DNA of 64,000 bases from Pseudomonas fortuita (GCF_026898135.2 NZ_CP114035.2:62001-126000); one strand, 5' to 3'. Shown: positions 53,608 through 63,824, counted from the first letter of the stretch. Program-made: numbers and translations. The notes: generated by a model not told the origin, from the sequence alone.

Positions 53608-54390
53608 TCAGCGTTTCGGCAGGGCCAGGCTCAGCAAGAATAGCACCGCCGCGCAGACCACGATCGACGGGCCAGCGGGGGTATCCTTGAACCAGGACAT
53701 GGCCAGGCCACCGCAGACGGCGGTGACGCCCAGCAAGCTGGCGCCCAGGGCCATCTGCTCGGGGGAGCGGGCGTGTCGCTGCGCCGCAGCAGCAGGGATG
53801 ATCAGTAGCGAGGTGATCAGCAGCACACCGACGATCTTCATGGCCACGGCAATCACCACCGCAATCAGCAGCATCAATGCCAGGCGCAAGCCGGCCACCG
53901 GCAGGCCTTCGACCATGGCCAGTTCTTCGTGCACGGTAACCGCCAGCAGCGGCCGCCACAGCGCGGCGAGTAGCAGCAACACCAGCGCACTGCCGCCGAG
54001 GATCCAGGCCAGGTCGGTGGTGCTGATGGCCAGCAGGTCGCCGAACAGGTAGGCCATAAGGTCGATGCGCACGTCGTGCATGAAACTCAGTACCACCAGG
54101 CCCAGCGACAGGGTGCTGGGGGCGAGAATGCCGAGCAGGGTATCGGAGGCCAGCGGTTGGCGTTGCTGCAAGGTGACCAGCAGGATCGCCAGCAACAGGC
54201 AGCCGATAGTAACTGCCAGCGTCGGGCTGACATCCAGGGCGAACCCCAGGGCCACGCCGAGCAGGGCCGCGTGGGACAGCGTGTCGCCAAAATAGGCCAT
54301 GCGTCGCCACACCACGAAGGAGCCCAGCGGGCCAGCCACCAGCGCCAGGGACAAACCGGCAAGCAGGGCGTAGAGAAGAAAATCAGCCAT
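53608..54390 (-). CDS. znuB: Zinc ABC transporter permease
   Basis: This is the inner-membrane permease of the high-affinity zinc importer, with 260 residues and seven or more hydrophobic segments. It starts at ATG 54390 ([23 protein letters not shown]). A longer frame to 54414 overlaps znuC further. [17 protein letters not shown] is the ABC-3 permease signature. Its start overlaps the znuC stop by 8 bp. It is the last gene of zur-znuC-znuB. Confidence 0.93.
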   Translation of the reverse strand: MADFLLYALLAGLSLALVAGPLGSFVVWRRMAYFGDTLSHAALLGVALGFALDVSPTLAVTIGCLLLAILLVTLQQRQPLASDTLLGILAPSTLSLGLVVLSFMHDVRIDLMAYLFGDLLAISTTDLAWILGGSALVLLLLAALWRPLLAVTVHEELAMVEGLPVAGLRLALMLLIAVVIAVAMKIVGVLLITSLLIIPAAAAQRHARSPEQMALGASLLGVTAVCGGLAMSWFKDTPAGPSIVVCAAVLFLLSLALPKR

Positions 54391-55156
54391 GCTTGCAGTG
54401 CTCTCCGTGAACATGGGTGCCAGGGGCGACCACCGAACCGTGCAGGTCGTGGCTGTGGTCGTGGTGATGGTGGTAAATGGCCAGGCTTGGCGCGGTCTGG
54501 CCGAACAGCTCGACGAACGCCGGGTCGCCGCTGACTTGCTCGGGGTGACCCGAGCAGCACACGTGACGGTTCAGGCATACCACCTGGTCGGTGGCGCTCA
54601 TTACCAGGTGCAGGTCGTGGGACACCATCAGCACGCCGCAACCATGACGATCACGCAGGCGGGTGATGAGGTTGTACAGCTCGGTCTGGCCGACCACATC
54701 CACGCCCTGCACCGGCTCGTCGAGCACCAGCAACTGGGGTTCGCGCAGCAGGGCGCGGGCCAGCAGCACGCGTTGCATCTCGCCGCCGGAAATGGTCTGG
54801 ATCGGGTTGTCGATGACCTGTTCGGCGCCTACCTCCTGTAGCGCCGACAAGGCTGCTGCACGGTCTACGCCGGGCACCAGGCGCAAAAAGCGCAGCACCG
54901 ACAGCGGCAGCGTGGCATCGACCTGAATCTTTTGCGGCATGTAGCCAATGCGCAGCTTCGGCTTGCGCCATACCTTGCCGCGGTGCGGCTTGAGCAGCCC
55001 GAGTACGGCACGGACCAAGGTCGTCTTGCCCGCCCCGTTGGGGCCGATCAGGGTGACGATCTGGCCGGGGGCGACCGACAGGTCGATGCTGTCGAGCACC
55101 GCCTCGCCGCCATAGGTGACGCCGACCTGCTCAAGACGGATCAGGGCATCGCTCAT
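54383..55156 (-). CDS. znuC: Zinc ABC transporter ATP-binding protein
   Basis: This is the ATPase of the zinc importer, with 257 residues. Walker A is GPNGAGKTT (38-46), the signature is ISGGEMQR, and Walker B is [12 protein letters not shown]. The C-terminus is unusually histidine-rich ([13 protein letters not shown] and [10 protein letters not shown]), which may bind zinc. The start ATG overlaps the zur stop as ATGA, so zur, znuC and znuB form one operon. Confidence 0.94.
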   Translation of the reverse strand: MSDALIRLEQVGVTYGGEAVLDSIDLSVAPGQIVTLIGPNGAGKTTLVRAVLGLLKPHRGKVWRKPKLRIGYMPQKIQVDATLPLSVLRFLRLVPGVDRAAALSALQEVGAEQVIDNPIQTISGGEMQRVLLARALLREPQLLVLDEPVQGVDVVGQTELYNLITRLRDRHGCGVLMVSHDLHLVMSATDQVVCLNRHVCCSGHPEQVSGDPAFVELFGQTAPSLAIYHHHHDHSHDLHGSVVAPGTHVHGEHCKHG

Positions 55157-55638
55157 GCCGCGCTCCGGCAGCTGCCGCACAGGCCGACCACTTCCACGGT
55201 CTGGGTCTCGACCGCAAAGCCCACGCCTTTGGCGCTGCTGATGATGGCCTCGCTGATGCTGCTCTGCTCCAGCTCGATGGCCACATGGCAGGCCCGGCAA
55301 ATAAGGAACTGGCCCTGGTGCACGTGCTCGGGGTGGCTGCAGCCGATGAAGGCGTTGAGCGAGGCGATGCGGTGGACCAGGCCGTTTTCCAGCAGGAAAT
55401 CCAGCGCGCGGTATACCGTGGGCGGGGCGGCACGGCGGCCGTCCTGCTCGCTGAGCACGGCGAGAATGTCATAGGCGCCCAGCGGCTTGTGGCTTTGCCA
55501 CACCAGCTCCAGCACACGGCGGCGTAGCGCGGTCAGGCGCAGGCCTTGGCGGGTGCACAAGGCGTCGGCTTCAGCCAGTGCGCTGTGTACGCAATGGGAG
55601 TGATCGTGAGGACGGTTGGCCAGCGGCGTGATGGACAT
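55153..55638 (-). CDS. zur: Zinc uptake regulator, Fur family
   Basis: Zur represses zinc import genes when zinc is plentiful. It has 161 residues. There is an N-terminal winged helix ([28 protein letters not shown] and [19 protein letters not shown]) and a metal-binding C-terminal half with HPEHVHQG. A structural zinc site is formed by CRAC and CGSC. A His-rich N-terminus (HDHSHCVH) precedes the DNA-binding domain. It is the first gene of zur-znuCB, divergent from znuA. Confidence 0.95.
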   Translation of the reverse strand: MSITPLANRPHDHSHCVHSALAEADALCTRQGLRLTALRRRVLELVWQSHKPLGAYDILAVLSEQDGRRAAPPTVYRALDFLLENGLVHRIASLNAFIGCSHPEHVHQGQFLICRACHVAIELEQSSISEAIISSAKGVGFAVETQTVEVVGLCGSCRSAA

Positions 55639-55664
55639 GGGCAGCGACGGTTCTGGATGGAGAC

Positions 55665-55677
55665 GTTATTATGTTAC
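55665..55677. promoter_or_regulatory. Candidate Zur box between zur and znuA
   Basis: GTTATTATGTTAC matches 10 of 13 positions of the palindrome GTTATAATATAAC that I recall for Zur boxes. It sits 27 bp upstream of the znuA start and 26 bp upstream of the zur start, well placed to repress both divergent transcripts. Confidence 0.65.
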
Positions 55678-55704
55678 CTGTTTCTGACGACTCGAGTATC
55701 CACC

Positions 55705-56613
55705 GTGTCCCGATTCCTAGCTCTGTTTGTCGCTTTCATCGCATTTTCCGCTCACGCCGATGTGCGTGTGCTCACCAGTATCAAGCCCCTGCAGCAGATT
55801 GCCGCCGCCGTGCAGGATGGCGTAGGCAGCCCTGACGTATTGCTGCCGCCAGGTGCCTCGCCGCACCACTATGCATTGCGCCCCTCCGATGTGCGGCGGG
55901 TAGGTGATGCCGACCTGCTGTACTGGATCGGCCCGGACATGGAGAATTTCCTGCCTCGGGTACTGGCGAGCCGTAGCAAGGCGACGGTGGCTGTGCAGTC
56001 GCTGACCGGCATGAAGCTGCGCCACTTTGGTGAGGACAGCCATTCCCATGAGGAAGAGGATCACGACGATCATGACCACGATCACCGCCCGGGCAGCCTG
56101 GATGCTCATTTGTGGCTATCGTCGGTCAACGCGCGGGTAATCGCGGCAAAAATGGCGTCTGACCTGGCCCAGGTCGACCCGGCTAATGCTGCCCGCTACC
56201 AAAACAACCTCAAGGCCTTCGACGAACGCCTGGATGCTTTGGATGAGCGTATCAAGGCGCGGGTGGCCGGTATTGCCGACAAGCCGTACTTCGTGTTCCA
56301 CGAAGCGTTCGATTATTTCGAAGCTGAGTATGGCTTGAAGCACGCCGGCGTGTTCAGCGTGGCGTCCGAGGTGCAGCCTGGGGCGCAACATGTAGCGGCC
56401 ATGCGCAAGCGCCTGCAGGAAGTGGGCAAGACGTGCGTGTTCAGCGAACCGCCATTGCGACCGCGCCTGGCCGAGACCCTGACTGCCGGGCTGCCGGTGC
56501 GTCTGGCCGAGCTGGATGCACTCGGCGGTACCGACCCGGTGGATGGCAAAGGGTATGAGCGCTTGCTTGAGAAGCTGGGTGGTGAGCTGGCGGGGTGCCT
56601 GGAACAGCTCTAA
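55705..56613 (+). CDS. znuA: Periplasmic zinc-binding protein ZnuA
   Basis: This is the substrate-binding protein of the ZnuABC importer, with 302 residues from GTG 55705. The signal peptide is MSRFLALFVAFIAFSAHAD. Metal-site histidines occur in GASPHHYALRPSD and VFHEAFDYFEAEYGL. A histidine/acidic loop (HSHEEEDHDDHDHDH) lies before the second lobe, as usual for ZnuA. No strong Shine-Dalgarno was seen; the GTG is the first start that leaves a proper signal peptide. Confidence 0.94.
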   Translation: MSRFLALFVAFIAFSAHADVRVLTSIKPLQQIAAAVQDGVGSPDVLLPPGASPHHYALRPSDVRRVGDADLLYWIGPDMENFLPRVLASRSKATVAVQSLTGMKLRHFGEDSHSHEEEDHDDHDHDHRPGSLDAHLWLSSVNARVIAAKMASDLAQVDPANAARYQNNLKAFDERLDALDERIKARVAGIADKPYFVFHEAFDYFEAEYGLKHAGVFSVASEVQPGAQHVAAMRKRLQEVGKTCVFSEPPLRPRLAETLTAGLPVRLAELDALGGTDPVDGKGYERLLEKLGGELAGCLEQL

Positions 56614-56624
56614 GCCTGTACCTG

Positions 56625-56716
56625 CCTCTTCGCGGGCATGCCCGCTCCCACAGAAACAACGATAACTTTCAGGGTTGTGTTATCCCTGTGGGAGCGGGCG
56701 TGCCCGCGAAGAAGCA
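56625..56716. repeat. REP pair between znuA and thrB
   Basis: CTCTTCGCGGGCATGCCCGCTCCCACAG and inverted CTGTGGGAGCGGGCGTGCCCGCGAAGA, between convergent genes. Confidence 0.85.
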
Positions 56717-56724
56717 GACGCGGT

Positions 56725-57675
56725 CTAGAGGGCGAATGGCAGGTGCAAGGCCACTTGCTGGCGCTGCGCCAGGCGCACTTCGAACTCGCTCGGGTCATGG
56801 ATCATCACATCCATCCCGGCGAACGATTCTGCCGCAATCAGGCGCGACAGCCAGAACCGCACGCAGCCCACGCGCAACATTTCCGGCCACAGCTCGGCTT
56901 CGGCGGCAGTGAACGGCCGCAGCGCCGCATAGGCTGCCAGCAGTGCCTGGGCACGCGGTACATCCACTGCGCCCTGCTCGTCCAGGCACCAGTCGTTCAC
57001 GGTGATGGCGATGTCATACAGCATCGGCCCGGAGCAGGCGTTGTAGAAGTCGATCACACCGGTCAGGTGGGTGCCTTCGAACATCACGTTGTCGCGGAAC
57101 AGATCGGCATGCAGGTTGGACCGCGGCAAAGCCAGGATCTGCGCCTTGTGCGCGCTGATCTCTTGCAGTGCCGGCTGCAGCAGTGCGGCTTGCTCGGCGG
57201 ACAGGCGTGGCAACAACTCGGCACCCGAAGCCAGCATCCAGTCCAGGCCACGGTCGGTCTTGCGCTCGATGATGTGCTCGCGGGTGGCCAGGTGAATGTG
57301 CGCCAGCAGCTCGCCGACCTGGGCGCAGTGCTGGTTGTTGGGCGCCTTGATGTGCTTGCCCGACAGCCGTGGCTGCAGCAACGCCGGCTTGCCACACAGC
57401 TCGCGCAGGCCGTTGCCGTCGCGGTCACGAACGGCATAGGGCACCGGCATGTCAGCGTCGTGCAGGGTGTCTAGCAGTTCTATGAAGAACGGCATGTCTT
57501 CGCTTGGCCCACGCTCGATCAGCGTCAGGACGAACTCCCCCTGTTCGAGGCTGACGAAGAAATTGCTGTTCTCGGTGCCGGCGGCAATGCCCTGGAAGTC
57601 GAGCAGACGGCCCAGCTCATACGGTGCCAGAAAGGTTTCCAGCTCAGGCCGGGTCACGGGGGTGAAGACTGACAT
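56725..57675 (-). CDS. thrB: Homoserine kinase (aminoglycoside phosphotransferase-like type)
   Basis: The enzyme phosphorylates homoserine in threonine synthesis. It has 316 residues and the protein-kinase-like fold of pseudomonad ThrB (ThrB2), not the GHMP fold of E. coli. The start is MSVFTPVTRPELETFLAPYELG. The catalytic loop is SNLHADLFRDNVMFEG with the acid in HAD, and the metal-site motif is GVIDFYNACSGPMLYDIA. It lies downstream of a DUF2782 gene on the same strand. Confidence 0.92.
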   Translation of the reverse strand: MSVFTPVTRPELETFLAPYELGRLLDFQGIAAGTENSNFFVSLEQGEFVLTLIERGPSEDMPFFIELLDTLHDADMPVPYAVRDRDGNGLRELCGKPALLQPRLSGKHIKAPNNQHCAQVGELLAHIHLATREHIIERKTDRGLDWMLASGAELLPRLSAEQAALLQPALQEISAHKAQILALPRSNLHADLFRDNVMFEGTHLTGVIDFYNACSGPMLYDIAITVNDWCLDEQGAVDVPRAQALLAAYAALRPFTAAEAELWPEMLRVGCVRFWLSRLIAAESFAGMDVMIHDPSEFEVRLAQRQQVALHLPFAL

Positions 57676-57744
57676 GATGAAAATTTGCCCATACGGGCAC
57701 TTCCGCCGGGAAGTGCCGGGTTGATGTGAACGGTGCGCGTCAGA

Positions 57745-58032
57745 TTACCACTCGAAAATCTTCCAGGACGGAATCAGCATGTCCGGCTGGTCGGATCGAA
57801 TGAAATTGGCATCAGTGCCATCAGCGCGCACCAGAAAATAAGGCTTGCCGTTTTTCGGCGTGATCTTGATCGCATACAGGAACCCGTTCTGCCGGTACTC
57901 CTGGATGGTTTTGTCGCCTTCCGTGCGAATGGTCACCTCGGGATCGGCCGAGGGGGCGTCGTCCGCCGCCAGGGTGACGACTGGCGTGGTTGCCAACAGG
58001 CCGAGCAGTAACAGGCGATTGAGTGTACGCAT
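57745..58032 (-). CDS. DUF2782-family small exported protein
   Basis: This is a 95-residue protein with a signal peptide ([27 protein letters not shown]) and a short mature domain containing [40 protein letters not shown], the DUF2782 pattern. It is probably periplasmic. It is conserved next to polA and thrB in pseudomonads and is divergent from polA. Function is unknown. Confidence 0.88.
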   Translation of the reverse strand: MRTLNRLLLLGLLATTPVVTLAADDAPSADPEVTIRTEGDKTIQEYRQNGFLYAIKITPKNGKPYFLVRADGTDANFIRSDQPDMLIPSWKIFEW

Positions 58033-58107
58033 GATAACCTAGTCCCTTTGTCGTCAATGATTCTGGCTATTCTAGCGCCGGACCCGTCGAAAAGGTTGAT
58101 TCTGCTC

Positions 58108-60855
58108 ATGAGCCAAGCCCCCCTCGTCCTGGTGGACGGTTCCTCCTACCTGTACCGCGCCTTCCACGCGCTGCCGCCGCTGACCACGTCCAAGGGCATG
58201 CCGACCGGTGCGGTGAAGGGTGTGCTGAACATGCTCAAGAGCCTGCGCAAGCAGTACCCGGACAGCTTGTTCGCGGTGGTATTCGACGCCAAGGGCGGCA
58301 CATTCCGCGATGCCATGTTCGCAGAGTACAAGGCAAACCGCCCAAGCATGCCTGACGACCTGCGGGTGCAGGTCGAGCCGCTGCATGCCAGCGTGCGGGC
58401 ACTTGGCTACCCGCTGCTGTGCGTCGAGGGTGTCGAAGCTGATGACGTGATTGGCACCCTGGCGCGCAGCAGCGCCGCCCAGGGCCGCCCGGTGATCATC
58501 TCGACCGGCGACAAGGACATGGCGCAGCTGGTGGACGGGCACATTACCTTGGTCAACACCATGACCGGTAGCGTGCTGGACGTGGCTGGCGTGCACGAGA
58601 AATTTGGCGTCGGCCCGGAACATATCATCGACTTCCTGGCGCTGATGGGCGACAAGGTCGACAACATCCCCGGCGTACCCGGCGTTGGCGAAAAAACCGC
58701 TGTGGGCCTGCTGACCGGTATTGGCGGCGGCCTCAGCGACCTGTACGCCAATCTGGACAAGGTGCCGGCACTGGCCATTCGCGGTGCCAAGACCCTGCCG
58801 GCCAAGCTGGAGGAACACCGCGATGCGGCGTTCCTGTCCTACGAGCTGGCTACCATCAAGGTAGACGTGCCACTGGATGTCGAGGTCGAGGCGTTGGTCT
58901 GCGGTGAGCCTGATCGTGAGGCGTTGCTGGCGTTGTACACCGAGATGGAGTTCAAGAGCTGGGTTGCCGAGGTGCAGCGTGATGCCGCAAGGGCTGGCGA
59001 TGACGTTGCGCCGGTCGAAGAGCCGGCAGCCAAGGTCGAGCCGCAGTATGAAACCATTCTTGACCAAGCCCGTTTTGAAGCCTGGCTGGAAAAGCTGCGC
59101 CAGGCGCCGCTGTTCGCCTTCGATACCGAAACTACCGGCCTTGACGCCCAGAAGGCGCAGCTGGTTGGCCTGTCTTTCGCTGTCGCGCCCCATGAGGCGG
59201 CTTATGTGCCGTTGGCCCACGACTATGAAGGTGCACCGGCCCAGCTGGACCGTGAGGCCGTATTGCTGGCACTGAAACCGTTGCTGGAAGACCCGGCCAA
59301 GGCCAAGGTCGGGCAGAACGCCAAGTACGACATCAACATCCTCGCCAATGGCTCACCCGCCATCGAAATGCGTGGCGTGGCCTACGACACCATGCTCGAG
59401 TCGTACGTGCTGAACTCCACCGCCACCCGTCATGACATGGATAGCCTGGCGCAGAAGTACCTCGACCACACCACCATTGCCTTCGAGGACATCGCCGGCA
59501 AGGGCGCCAAGCAGCTGACCTTCAACCAGATCCACCTGGACAAGGCCGGCCCCTACGCTGCCGAAGACGCCGACATTACCCTGCGCCTGCACCAGGCGTT
59601 GCAGGCGCGCCTGGCACAGACGCCTAGCCTGCAGCCGGTGCTGATGGACATCGAGATGCCGCTGGTGCCGGTGCTGGCCAAGATCGAACGCCAGGGAGCG
59701 CTGGTCGATGCTGCGCTGCTGCATGTGCAAAGCGGTGAACTGGGCGTGAAGATGGCCGAACTGGAGCAGCGCGCCTACGCGCTGGCCGGTGAAGAGTTCA
59801 ACCTCGGTTCACCCAAGCAGCTGGGCGCGATCCTTTACGACAAGCTAGGCATGCCGGTGCTGAGCAAGACCGCCAAGGGCCAGCCATCCACTGCCGAAGC
59901 CGTGCTCGATGAGCTGGCCTTGCTCGGTTATCCACTGCCTGAGGTACTGATGCAGTACCGCAGCCTGAGCAAGCTCAAGAGCACCTACACCGACAAGCTG
60001 CCGGGCCAGATCAACCCCCGCACCGGGCGTATCCATACCTCCTATCAGCAGGCAGTGGCAGCCACCGGCCGGCTGTCGTCGAGCGACCCGAACCTGCAGA
60101 ACATCCCGATTCGTACCGCCGAAGGCCGGCGTATTCGCCAGGCGTTCATTGCCAGCCCGGGTTACAAACTGCTGGCGGCGGACTATTCGCAGATCGAACT
60201 GCGCATCATGGCTCATCTGGCCAAGGACGAAGGCCTGCTGCACGCCTTCCGCAACGACCTCGATGTGCACCGGGCAACGGCGGCGGAAGTGTTCGGTGTG
60301 GCCCTGGAAGACGTCACCACCGACCAGCGCCGTAAAGCCAAGGCCATCAACTTCGGCCTTATCTACGGGATGAGCGCCTTTGGGCTGGCCAAGCAGATCG
60401 GTGTCGACCGCAAGCAGTCGCAGGACTACATCGACCGCTACTTCGCCCGCTATCCGGGCGTGCTGGCCTACATGGAGCGCACCCGTGCCCAGGCCGCCGA
60501 GCAAGGATTTGTCGAAACCCTGTTCGGCCGCCGCCTGTACCTGCCAGACATCAACGCCAAGAACCCGGCCCTGCGCAAAGGCGCGGAGCGTACGGCGATC
60601 AACGCGCCGATGCAGGGCACTGCCGCCGATATCATCAAGCGGGCCATGGTCAATGTGGATAACTGGCTGAGCGAGAGCGGGCTGGATGCCCGGGTGATCC
60701 TGCAGGTACACGACGAATTGGTCCTGGAGGTGCGTGAGGACCTGGTGCAGCAGGTGAAAGATGAAATTCGCCAGCACATGAGCCAGGCCGCACAACTGGA
60801 TGTGCCGCTGCTGGTGGAGGCAGGAATTGGTGCGAATTGGGACGAAGCTCACTGA
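58108..60855 (+). CDS. polA: DNA polymerase I
   Basis: DNA polymerase I removes RNA primers and fills gaps in replication and repair. The protein has 915 residues from ATG 58108 ([22 protein letters not shown]). The 5' nuclease domain comes first ([37 protein letters not shown]). The 3'-5' exonuclease follows with intact acidic motif [11 protein letters not shown]. The polymerase domain has [16 protein letters not shown] (motif A), the O-helix [15 protein letters not shown] and [10 protein letters not shown] (motif C). The sRNA candidate lies downstream. Confidence 0.97.
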   Translation: MSQAPLVLVDGSSYLYRAFHALPPLTTSKGMPTGAVKGVLNMLKSLRKQYPDSLFAVVFDAKGGTFRDAMFAEYKANRPSMPDDLRVQVEPLHASVRALGYPLLCVEGVEADDVIGTLARSSAAQGRPVIISTGDKDMAQLVDGHITLVNTMTGSVLDVAGVHEKFGVGPEHIIDFLALMGDKVDNIPGVPGVGEKTAVGLLTGIGGGLSDLYANLDKVPALAIRGAKTLPAKLEEHRDAAFLSYELATIKVDVPLDVEVEALVCGEPDREALLALYTEMEFKSWVAEVQRDAARAGDDVAPVEEPAAKVEPQYETILDQARFEAWLEKLRQAPLFAFDTETTGLDAQKAQLVGLSFAVAPHEAAYVPLAHDYEGAPAQLDREAVLLALKPLLEDPAKAKVGQNAKYDINILANGSPAIEMRGVAYDTMLESYVLNSTATRHDMDSLAQKYLDHTTIAFEDIAGKGAKQLTFNQIHLDKAGPYAAEDADITLRLHQALQARLAQTPSLQPVLMDIEMPLVPVLAKIERQGALVDAALLHVQSGELGVKMAELEQRAYALAGEEFNLGSPKQLGAILYDKLGMPVLSKTAKGQPSTAEAVLDELALLGYPLPEVLMQYRSLSKLKSTYTDKLPGQINPRTGRIHTSYQQAVAATGRLSSSDPNLQNIPIRTAEGRRIRQAFIASPGYKLLAADYSQIELRIMAHLAKDEGLLHAFRNDLDVHRATAAEVFGVALEDVTTDQRRKAKAINFGLIYGMSAFGLAKQIGVDRKQSQDYIDRYFARYPGVLAYMERTRAQAAEQGFVETLFGRRLYLPDINAKNPALRKGAERTAINAPMQGTAADIIKRAMVNVDNWLSESGLDARVILQVHDELVLEVREDLVQQVKDEIRQHMSQAAQLDVPLLVEAGIGANWDEAH

Positions 60856-60970
60856 TTGAGCGCGGAAAGCTGTGTAGGATCTGCGGCGTAGTGACGCGGA
60901 TCCTGGCACTGCTCAGTGCCGTCGGTATGGAAGTTTCATGAAACTATCGCAAATAGTTTTCAGGGCTTCG

Positions 60971-60998
60971 GAACTAAACCGGTGAAGCGGAACTCAGA
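60971..60998 (+). promoter_or_regulatory. AlgU-type promoter in the polA-engB gap
   Basis: GAACTA (60971-60976), 17 bp, TCAGA (60994-60998) is close to the AlgU/sigma-22 consensus GAACTT-N16/17-TCTGA. Transcription would start near 61003-61006, in front of the candidate sRNA. Confidence 0.65.
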
Positions 60999-61003
60999 GT
61001 AAC

Positions 61004-61134
61004 TGAATGGCTGGTGAAGCCCTTCGATGCTCCTATGTTGTGTTAAGTGTTGGCAGATATCTGGACCCCGCCCTAGCGGTCCGGACTTGGACCCCGAACT
61101 TCCCCCTCCCCATACGAAGTCCGGGGTTTTTTTT
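61004..61134 (+). ncRNA. ersA: Candidate sRNA, ErsA/Spot 42-position homolog
   Basis: The gap between polA and engB is where P. aeruginosa ErsA (and enterobacterial Spot 42) is encoded. Here an AlgU-type promoter is followed by about 130 bp with no open frame and a C/U-rich unpaired stretch (CCCTTCGATGCTCC). It ends in a strong terminator: CCCCG-AACTTC / GAAGT-CCGGGG, then eight Ts (about 61092-61134). Size, place, sigma factor and terminator all fit ErsA. Sequence identity with ErsA was not checked. Confidence 0.72.
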
Positions 61135-61157
61135 GCCCGGAATTTGGGTCGACCGTA

Positions 61158-61252
61158 CCGGCCTCATCGCCGGCAAGCCAGCTCCCACAGGGGTATCACT
61201 TCCCTTGAGGCCTGTGTTGAACCTGTGGGAGCTGGCTTGCCGGCGATAGGGC
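61158..61252. repeat. REP pair between the sRNA and engB
   Basis: CATCGCCGGCAAGCCAGCTCCCACAGG and inverted CCTGTGGGAGCTGGCTTGCCGGCGAT, the same variant as at 10158-10262. Confidence 0.85.
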
Positions 61253-61254
61253 CC

Positions 61255-61887
61255 TCAAACAGCAGGCTTGTCTTCCAGCTCCATCCAGCCCGCCAGCACG
61301 CGGTAGGCGTCTTCCACGCCCAGGCGCTTGGGTGCCGAAAACAGCTGGATGGTCACGCCATCGCCCCAGCCCTTGCGGATTTCCGACTGCACTTTCAGCA
61401 GGGTGTTCTTGCCCGCGCCGTGGGTCAGCTTGTCGGCCTTGGTCAGCAGAATATGCATGGGCATATGGCTGGCCTTGGCCCAGTCGAGCATCATTTTGTC
61501 GAAGTCGGTCATCGGGTGGCGCACGTCCATCATCAGAATCACGCCGCGCAGGCACTCACGGCTGCCCAGGTAGGCTTCCAGGTGTTTTTGCCAGTGTTGC
61601 TTGAGCGGGATCGGCACTTTTGCATAACCGTAGCCCGGCAGGTCGACCAAACGCCGTTCATCGTCCAGACTGAAGAAATTCAGCAGTTGGGTGCGCCCGG
61701 GGGTTTTCGAGGTGCGCGCCAGGCTGGCATGGGTCAGGGTGTTGAGGGCGCTGGATTTGCCGGCATTGGAGCGGCCGGCAAAAGCCACCTCGTAACCCTG
61801 GTCGTCCGGGCATTGTTCGACCTTGGCAGCGCTGAGGGCGAATGTGGCTTTCTGGCAGAGGCCGAGGATGGGGTTCTTGACTTGCAT
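61255..61887 (-). CDS. engB: Ribosome biogenesis GTP-binding protein EngB/YihA
   Basis: This is an essential-type GTPase in ribosome assembly and cell division. It has 210 residues from ATG 61887 ([20 protein letters not shown]). An extended frame to 62394 has no similarity. G1 is GRSNAGKSS (39-46), the G2 threonine is in [13 protein letters not shown]3 is [11 protein letters not shown] and G4 is TKADKL. It is convergent with the sRNA and polA and divergent from the cytochrome genes. Confidence 0.95.
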   Translation of the reverse strand: MQVKNPILGLCQKATFALSAAKVEQCPDDQGYEVAFAGRSNAGKSSALNTLTHASLARTSKTPGRTQLLNFFSLDDERRLVDLPGYGYAKVPIPLKQHWQKHLEAYLGSRECLRGVILMMDVRHPMTDFDKMMLDWAKASHMPMHILLTKADKLTHGAGKNTLLKVQSEIRKGWGDGVTIQLFSAPKRLGVEDAYRVLAGWMELEDKPAV

Positions 61888-61946
61888 GGGATATCCGATG
61901 TGGGTGTTGCCTGACTCTGAAGGCCCGAGCCTGGCAAGCGGTGTCG

Positions 61947-61975
61947 TTTCCGTTTGGATGGCGGAAGTATATAAT
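61947..61975 (+). promoter_or_regulatory. Sigma-70 promoter candidate for the cytochrome c genes
   Basis: TTTCCG (61947-61952), 17 bp, TATAAT (61970-61975). It implies a leader of about 107 nt before the cytochrome gene at 62089, containing the hairpin TTCTCC-cagcgaa-GGAGAA. Confidence 0.6.
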
Positions 61976-62088
61976 GCCCCAGTTTTTGTGTGCTCATTCT
62001 CCCAGCGAAGGAGAACGGGCATGGGGTGTCGAACAATAGCTCGCGCATCAGAACGCAGCGCGGCCCCCAACCCTGAAGGTCGTTCCGC

Positions 62089-62391
62089 ATGGCGAAATGG
62101 CTGCTTGCTGTCGGTATGTTCCTGCCGGTTTTCAGCGCACAGGCTACACAGGATCCCGAGGTGTTGTACAACCGCACGTGTGCGGCCTGTCACACCGGGC
62201 AGTTGCCACAGGCACCCAGACAGGGTGACCGGGCAGCATGGGAGCCAAGGCTGGCGCAAGGCATGGATGTACTGGTGAAGCACGTGACCCAGGGTTTCAA
62301 GGCTATGCCGCCGCGTGGATTGTGCATGGACTGCAGTGCCGAGGACTACCGTTTGGTCATCCTTTGGATGAGCGGCAGTCCCGATACATAA
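62089..62391 (+). CDS. Cytochrome c5-type monoheme protein
   Basis: This is a 100-residue exported cytochrome c. The signal peptide is [20 protein letters not shown], and heme is attached at CAACH (C31, C34, H35). A methionine in FKAMPPRG is the likely axial ligand, and an extra cysteine pair (CMDC) follows, as in cytochrome c5 proteins. It is close upstream of the cytochrome c4 gene on the same strand (31-bp gap). It probably acts as a periplasmic electron carrier. Confidence 0.9.
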   Translation: MAKWLLAVGMFLPVFSAQATQDPEVLYNRTCAACHTGQLPQAPRQGDRAAWEPRLAQGMDVLVKHVTQGFKAMPPRGLCMDCSAEDYRLVILWMSGSPDT

Positions 62392-62422
62392 CATTTCACC
62401 CTTAGCCGTGTTGGATTAGCTG

Positions 62423-63040
62423 ATGAACAAACTAGTCGTGAGTCTGCTGTTGACCCTGGGTGTCGCAGGTGCGGCCACTGCTGCGCAAACTGTCAAGGGC
62501 GATGCCGCCGCCGGTCAGGCCAAGACGGCCGTCTGTGGCGCCTGCCACAACCCCGACGGCAATAGCCTGGCACCGAACTTCCCTAAACTGGCCGGCCAAG
62601 GCCAGCGTTACCTTGAAAAACAACTGCACGATATCAAGTCGGGCAAGCGCACGGTGCTGGAGATGACCGGCATGCTGGCCGCGTTCAACGACCAGGACCT
62701 TGCCGACATCGCCGCCTATTTCTCCAGCCAGAAAGGCAGCGTGGGTGCCGCCGATCCCAAGCTGGTCGAACGTGGCCGTGCGCTGTTCAATGGCGGCGAC
62801 CTGGAGAAAGGCATGCCTGCCTGCACCGGTTGCCACTCCCCCAACGGCGCAGGTATTGCTTTGGCCGGCTTCCCGCACCTGAGCGGCCAGCACTCGCAGT
62901 ACGTGACCAAGCAGCTCACGGACTTCCGCGAAGGCAACCGCACCAACGATGGTGATGCCATGACCATGCGCACCATTGCCGGCAAGCTGAGCAACCACGA
63001 CATCGAGGCGTTGGCCAGCTACATCCAGGGCCTGCATTAA
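62423..63040 (+). CDS. Diheme cytochrome c4
   Basis: This is a 205-residue periplasmic diheme cytochrome made of two similar domains. It has a signal peptide MNKLVVSLLLTLGVAGAATAAQ, and heme sites CGACH (C38, C41, H42) and CTGCH (C134, C137, H138). Axial methionines are in LEMTGMLAAF and AMTMRTIAGK. Cytochrome c4 donates electrons to terminal oxidases such as the cbb3 type. A strong terminator follows. Confidence 0.94.
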   Translation: MNKLVVSLLLTLGVAGAATAAQTVKGDAAAGQAKTAVCGACHNPDGNSLAPNFPKLAGQGQRYLEKQLHDIKSGKRTVLEMTGMLAAFNDQDLADIAAYFSSQKGSVGAADPKLVERGRALFNGGDLEKGMPACTGCHSPNGAGIALAGFPHLSGQHSQYVTKQLTDFREGNRTNDGDAMTMRTIAGKLSNHDIEALASYIQGLH

Positions 63041-63072
63041 CTTTCGGTTAATGTTGTAGGCCAATGATGAAA

Positions 63073-63098
63073 GGGCGGCCGGGCCGCCCTTTTTTCAG
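63073..63098 (+). terminator. Intrinsic terminator after cytochrome c4
   Basis: GGGCGGCC-GGGCCGCCC then TTTTTT: a strong GC stem with a six-T run between cytochrome c4 and dsbA. Confidence 0.85.
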
Positions 63099-63191
63099 TC
63101 CGCAGCCGTTACACTACAGAACTCGATCCCTTCCCGGCCTGTCTCAGTGCAGGTAGGGTCGTGGCGACCTATGACTGCTCAGGAGTAAAGC

Positions 63192-63824
63192 ATGCGTAAA
63201 CTGATTCTCAGCGCCGCGCTGGTCGCTGCCAGCGTATTGGGTATGACTGCCGTCCAGGCCGCCGAGCCTGTTGCTGGCAAGGAATACTTCGAGCTGAGCA
63301 ACCCTGTTCAGGTTTCCGTGCCTGGCAAGATCGAAGTGGTCGAGCTGTTCTGGTACGGCTGCCCACATTGCTACCACTTCGAGCCGGTCATCAACCCCTG
63401 GGTTGAAAAACTGCCACAGGATGTCAACTTCAAGCGCGTACCGGCCATGTTTGGCGGCCCATGGGACGCTCATGGCCAGATGTTCCTGACCCTCGAAGCC
63501 ATGGGCGTCGAGCACAAGGTGCACGCCGCGGTGTTCGACGCCATCCAGAACCAGAAAAAGCGCCTGACCGACCCGCAGGACATGGCTGACTTCCTCGCCA
63601 CCCAAGGTGTGGACAAGGACAAGTTCCTGGCCACCTTCAACTCGTTCGCCATCAAGGGCCAGGTCAACCAGGCCAAGGAACTGGCGAAGAAGTATGAAAT
63701 CACCGGCGTACCGAGCATGGTCGTCAACGGCAAGTACCGCTTCGACCTGGGTACCGCAGGCGGGCCGAAAGAGGTGCTGGACGTCGCCGACCAACTGATC
63801 GCCAAGGAGCGCGCCGCCAAGTAG
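63192..63824 (+). CDS. dsbA: Thiol:disulfide interchange protein DsbA
   Basis: DsbA is the periplasmic oxidase that introduces disulfide bonds into exported proteins. It has 210 residues. The signal peptide is MRKLILSAALVAASVLGMTAVQAAE. The active site CPHC (C57-C60) sits in ELFWYGCPHCYHFEP, and the cis-proline region is TGVPSMVVNGKYRF. It has its own upstream region after the cytochrome terminator. AGGAG precedes the ATG. Confidence 0.96.
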   Translation: MRKLILSAALVAASVLGMTAVQAAEPVAGKEYFELSNPVQVSVPGKIEVVELFWYGCPHCYHFEPVINPWVEKLPQDVNFKRVPAMFGGPWDAHGQMFLTLEAMGVEHKVHAAVFDAIQNQKKRLTDPQDMADFLATQGVDKDKFLATFNSFAIKGQVNQAKELAKKYEITGVPSMVVNGKYRFDLGTAGGPKEVLDVADQLIAKERAAK

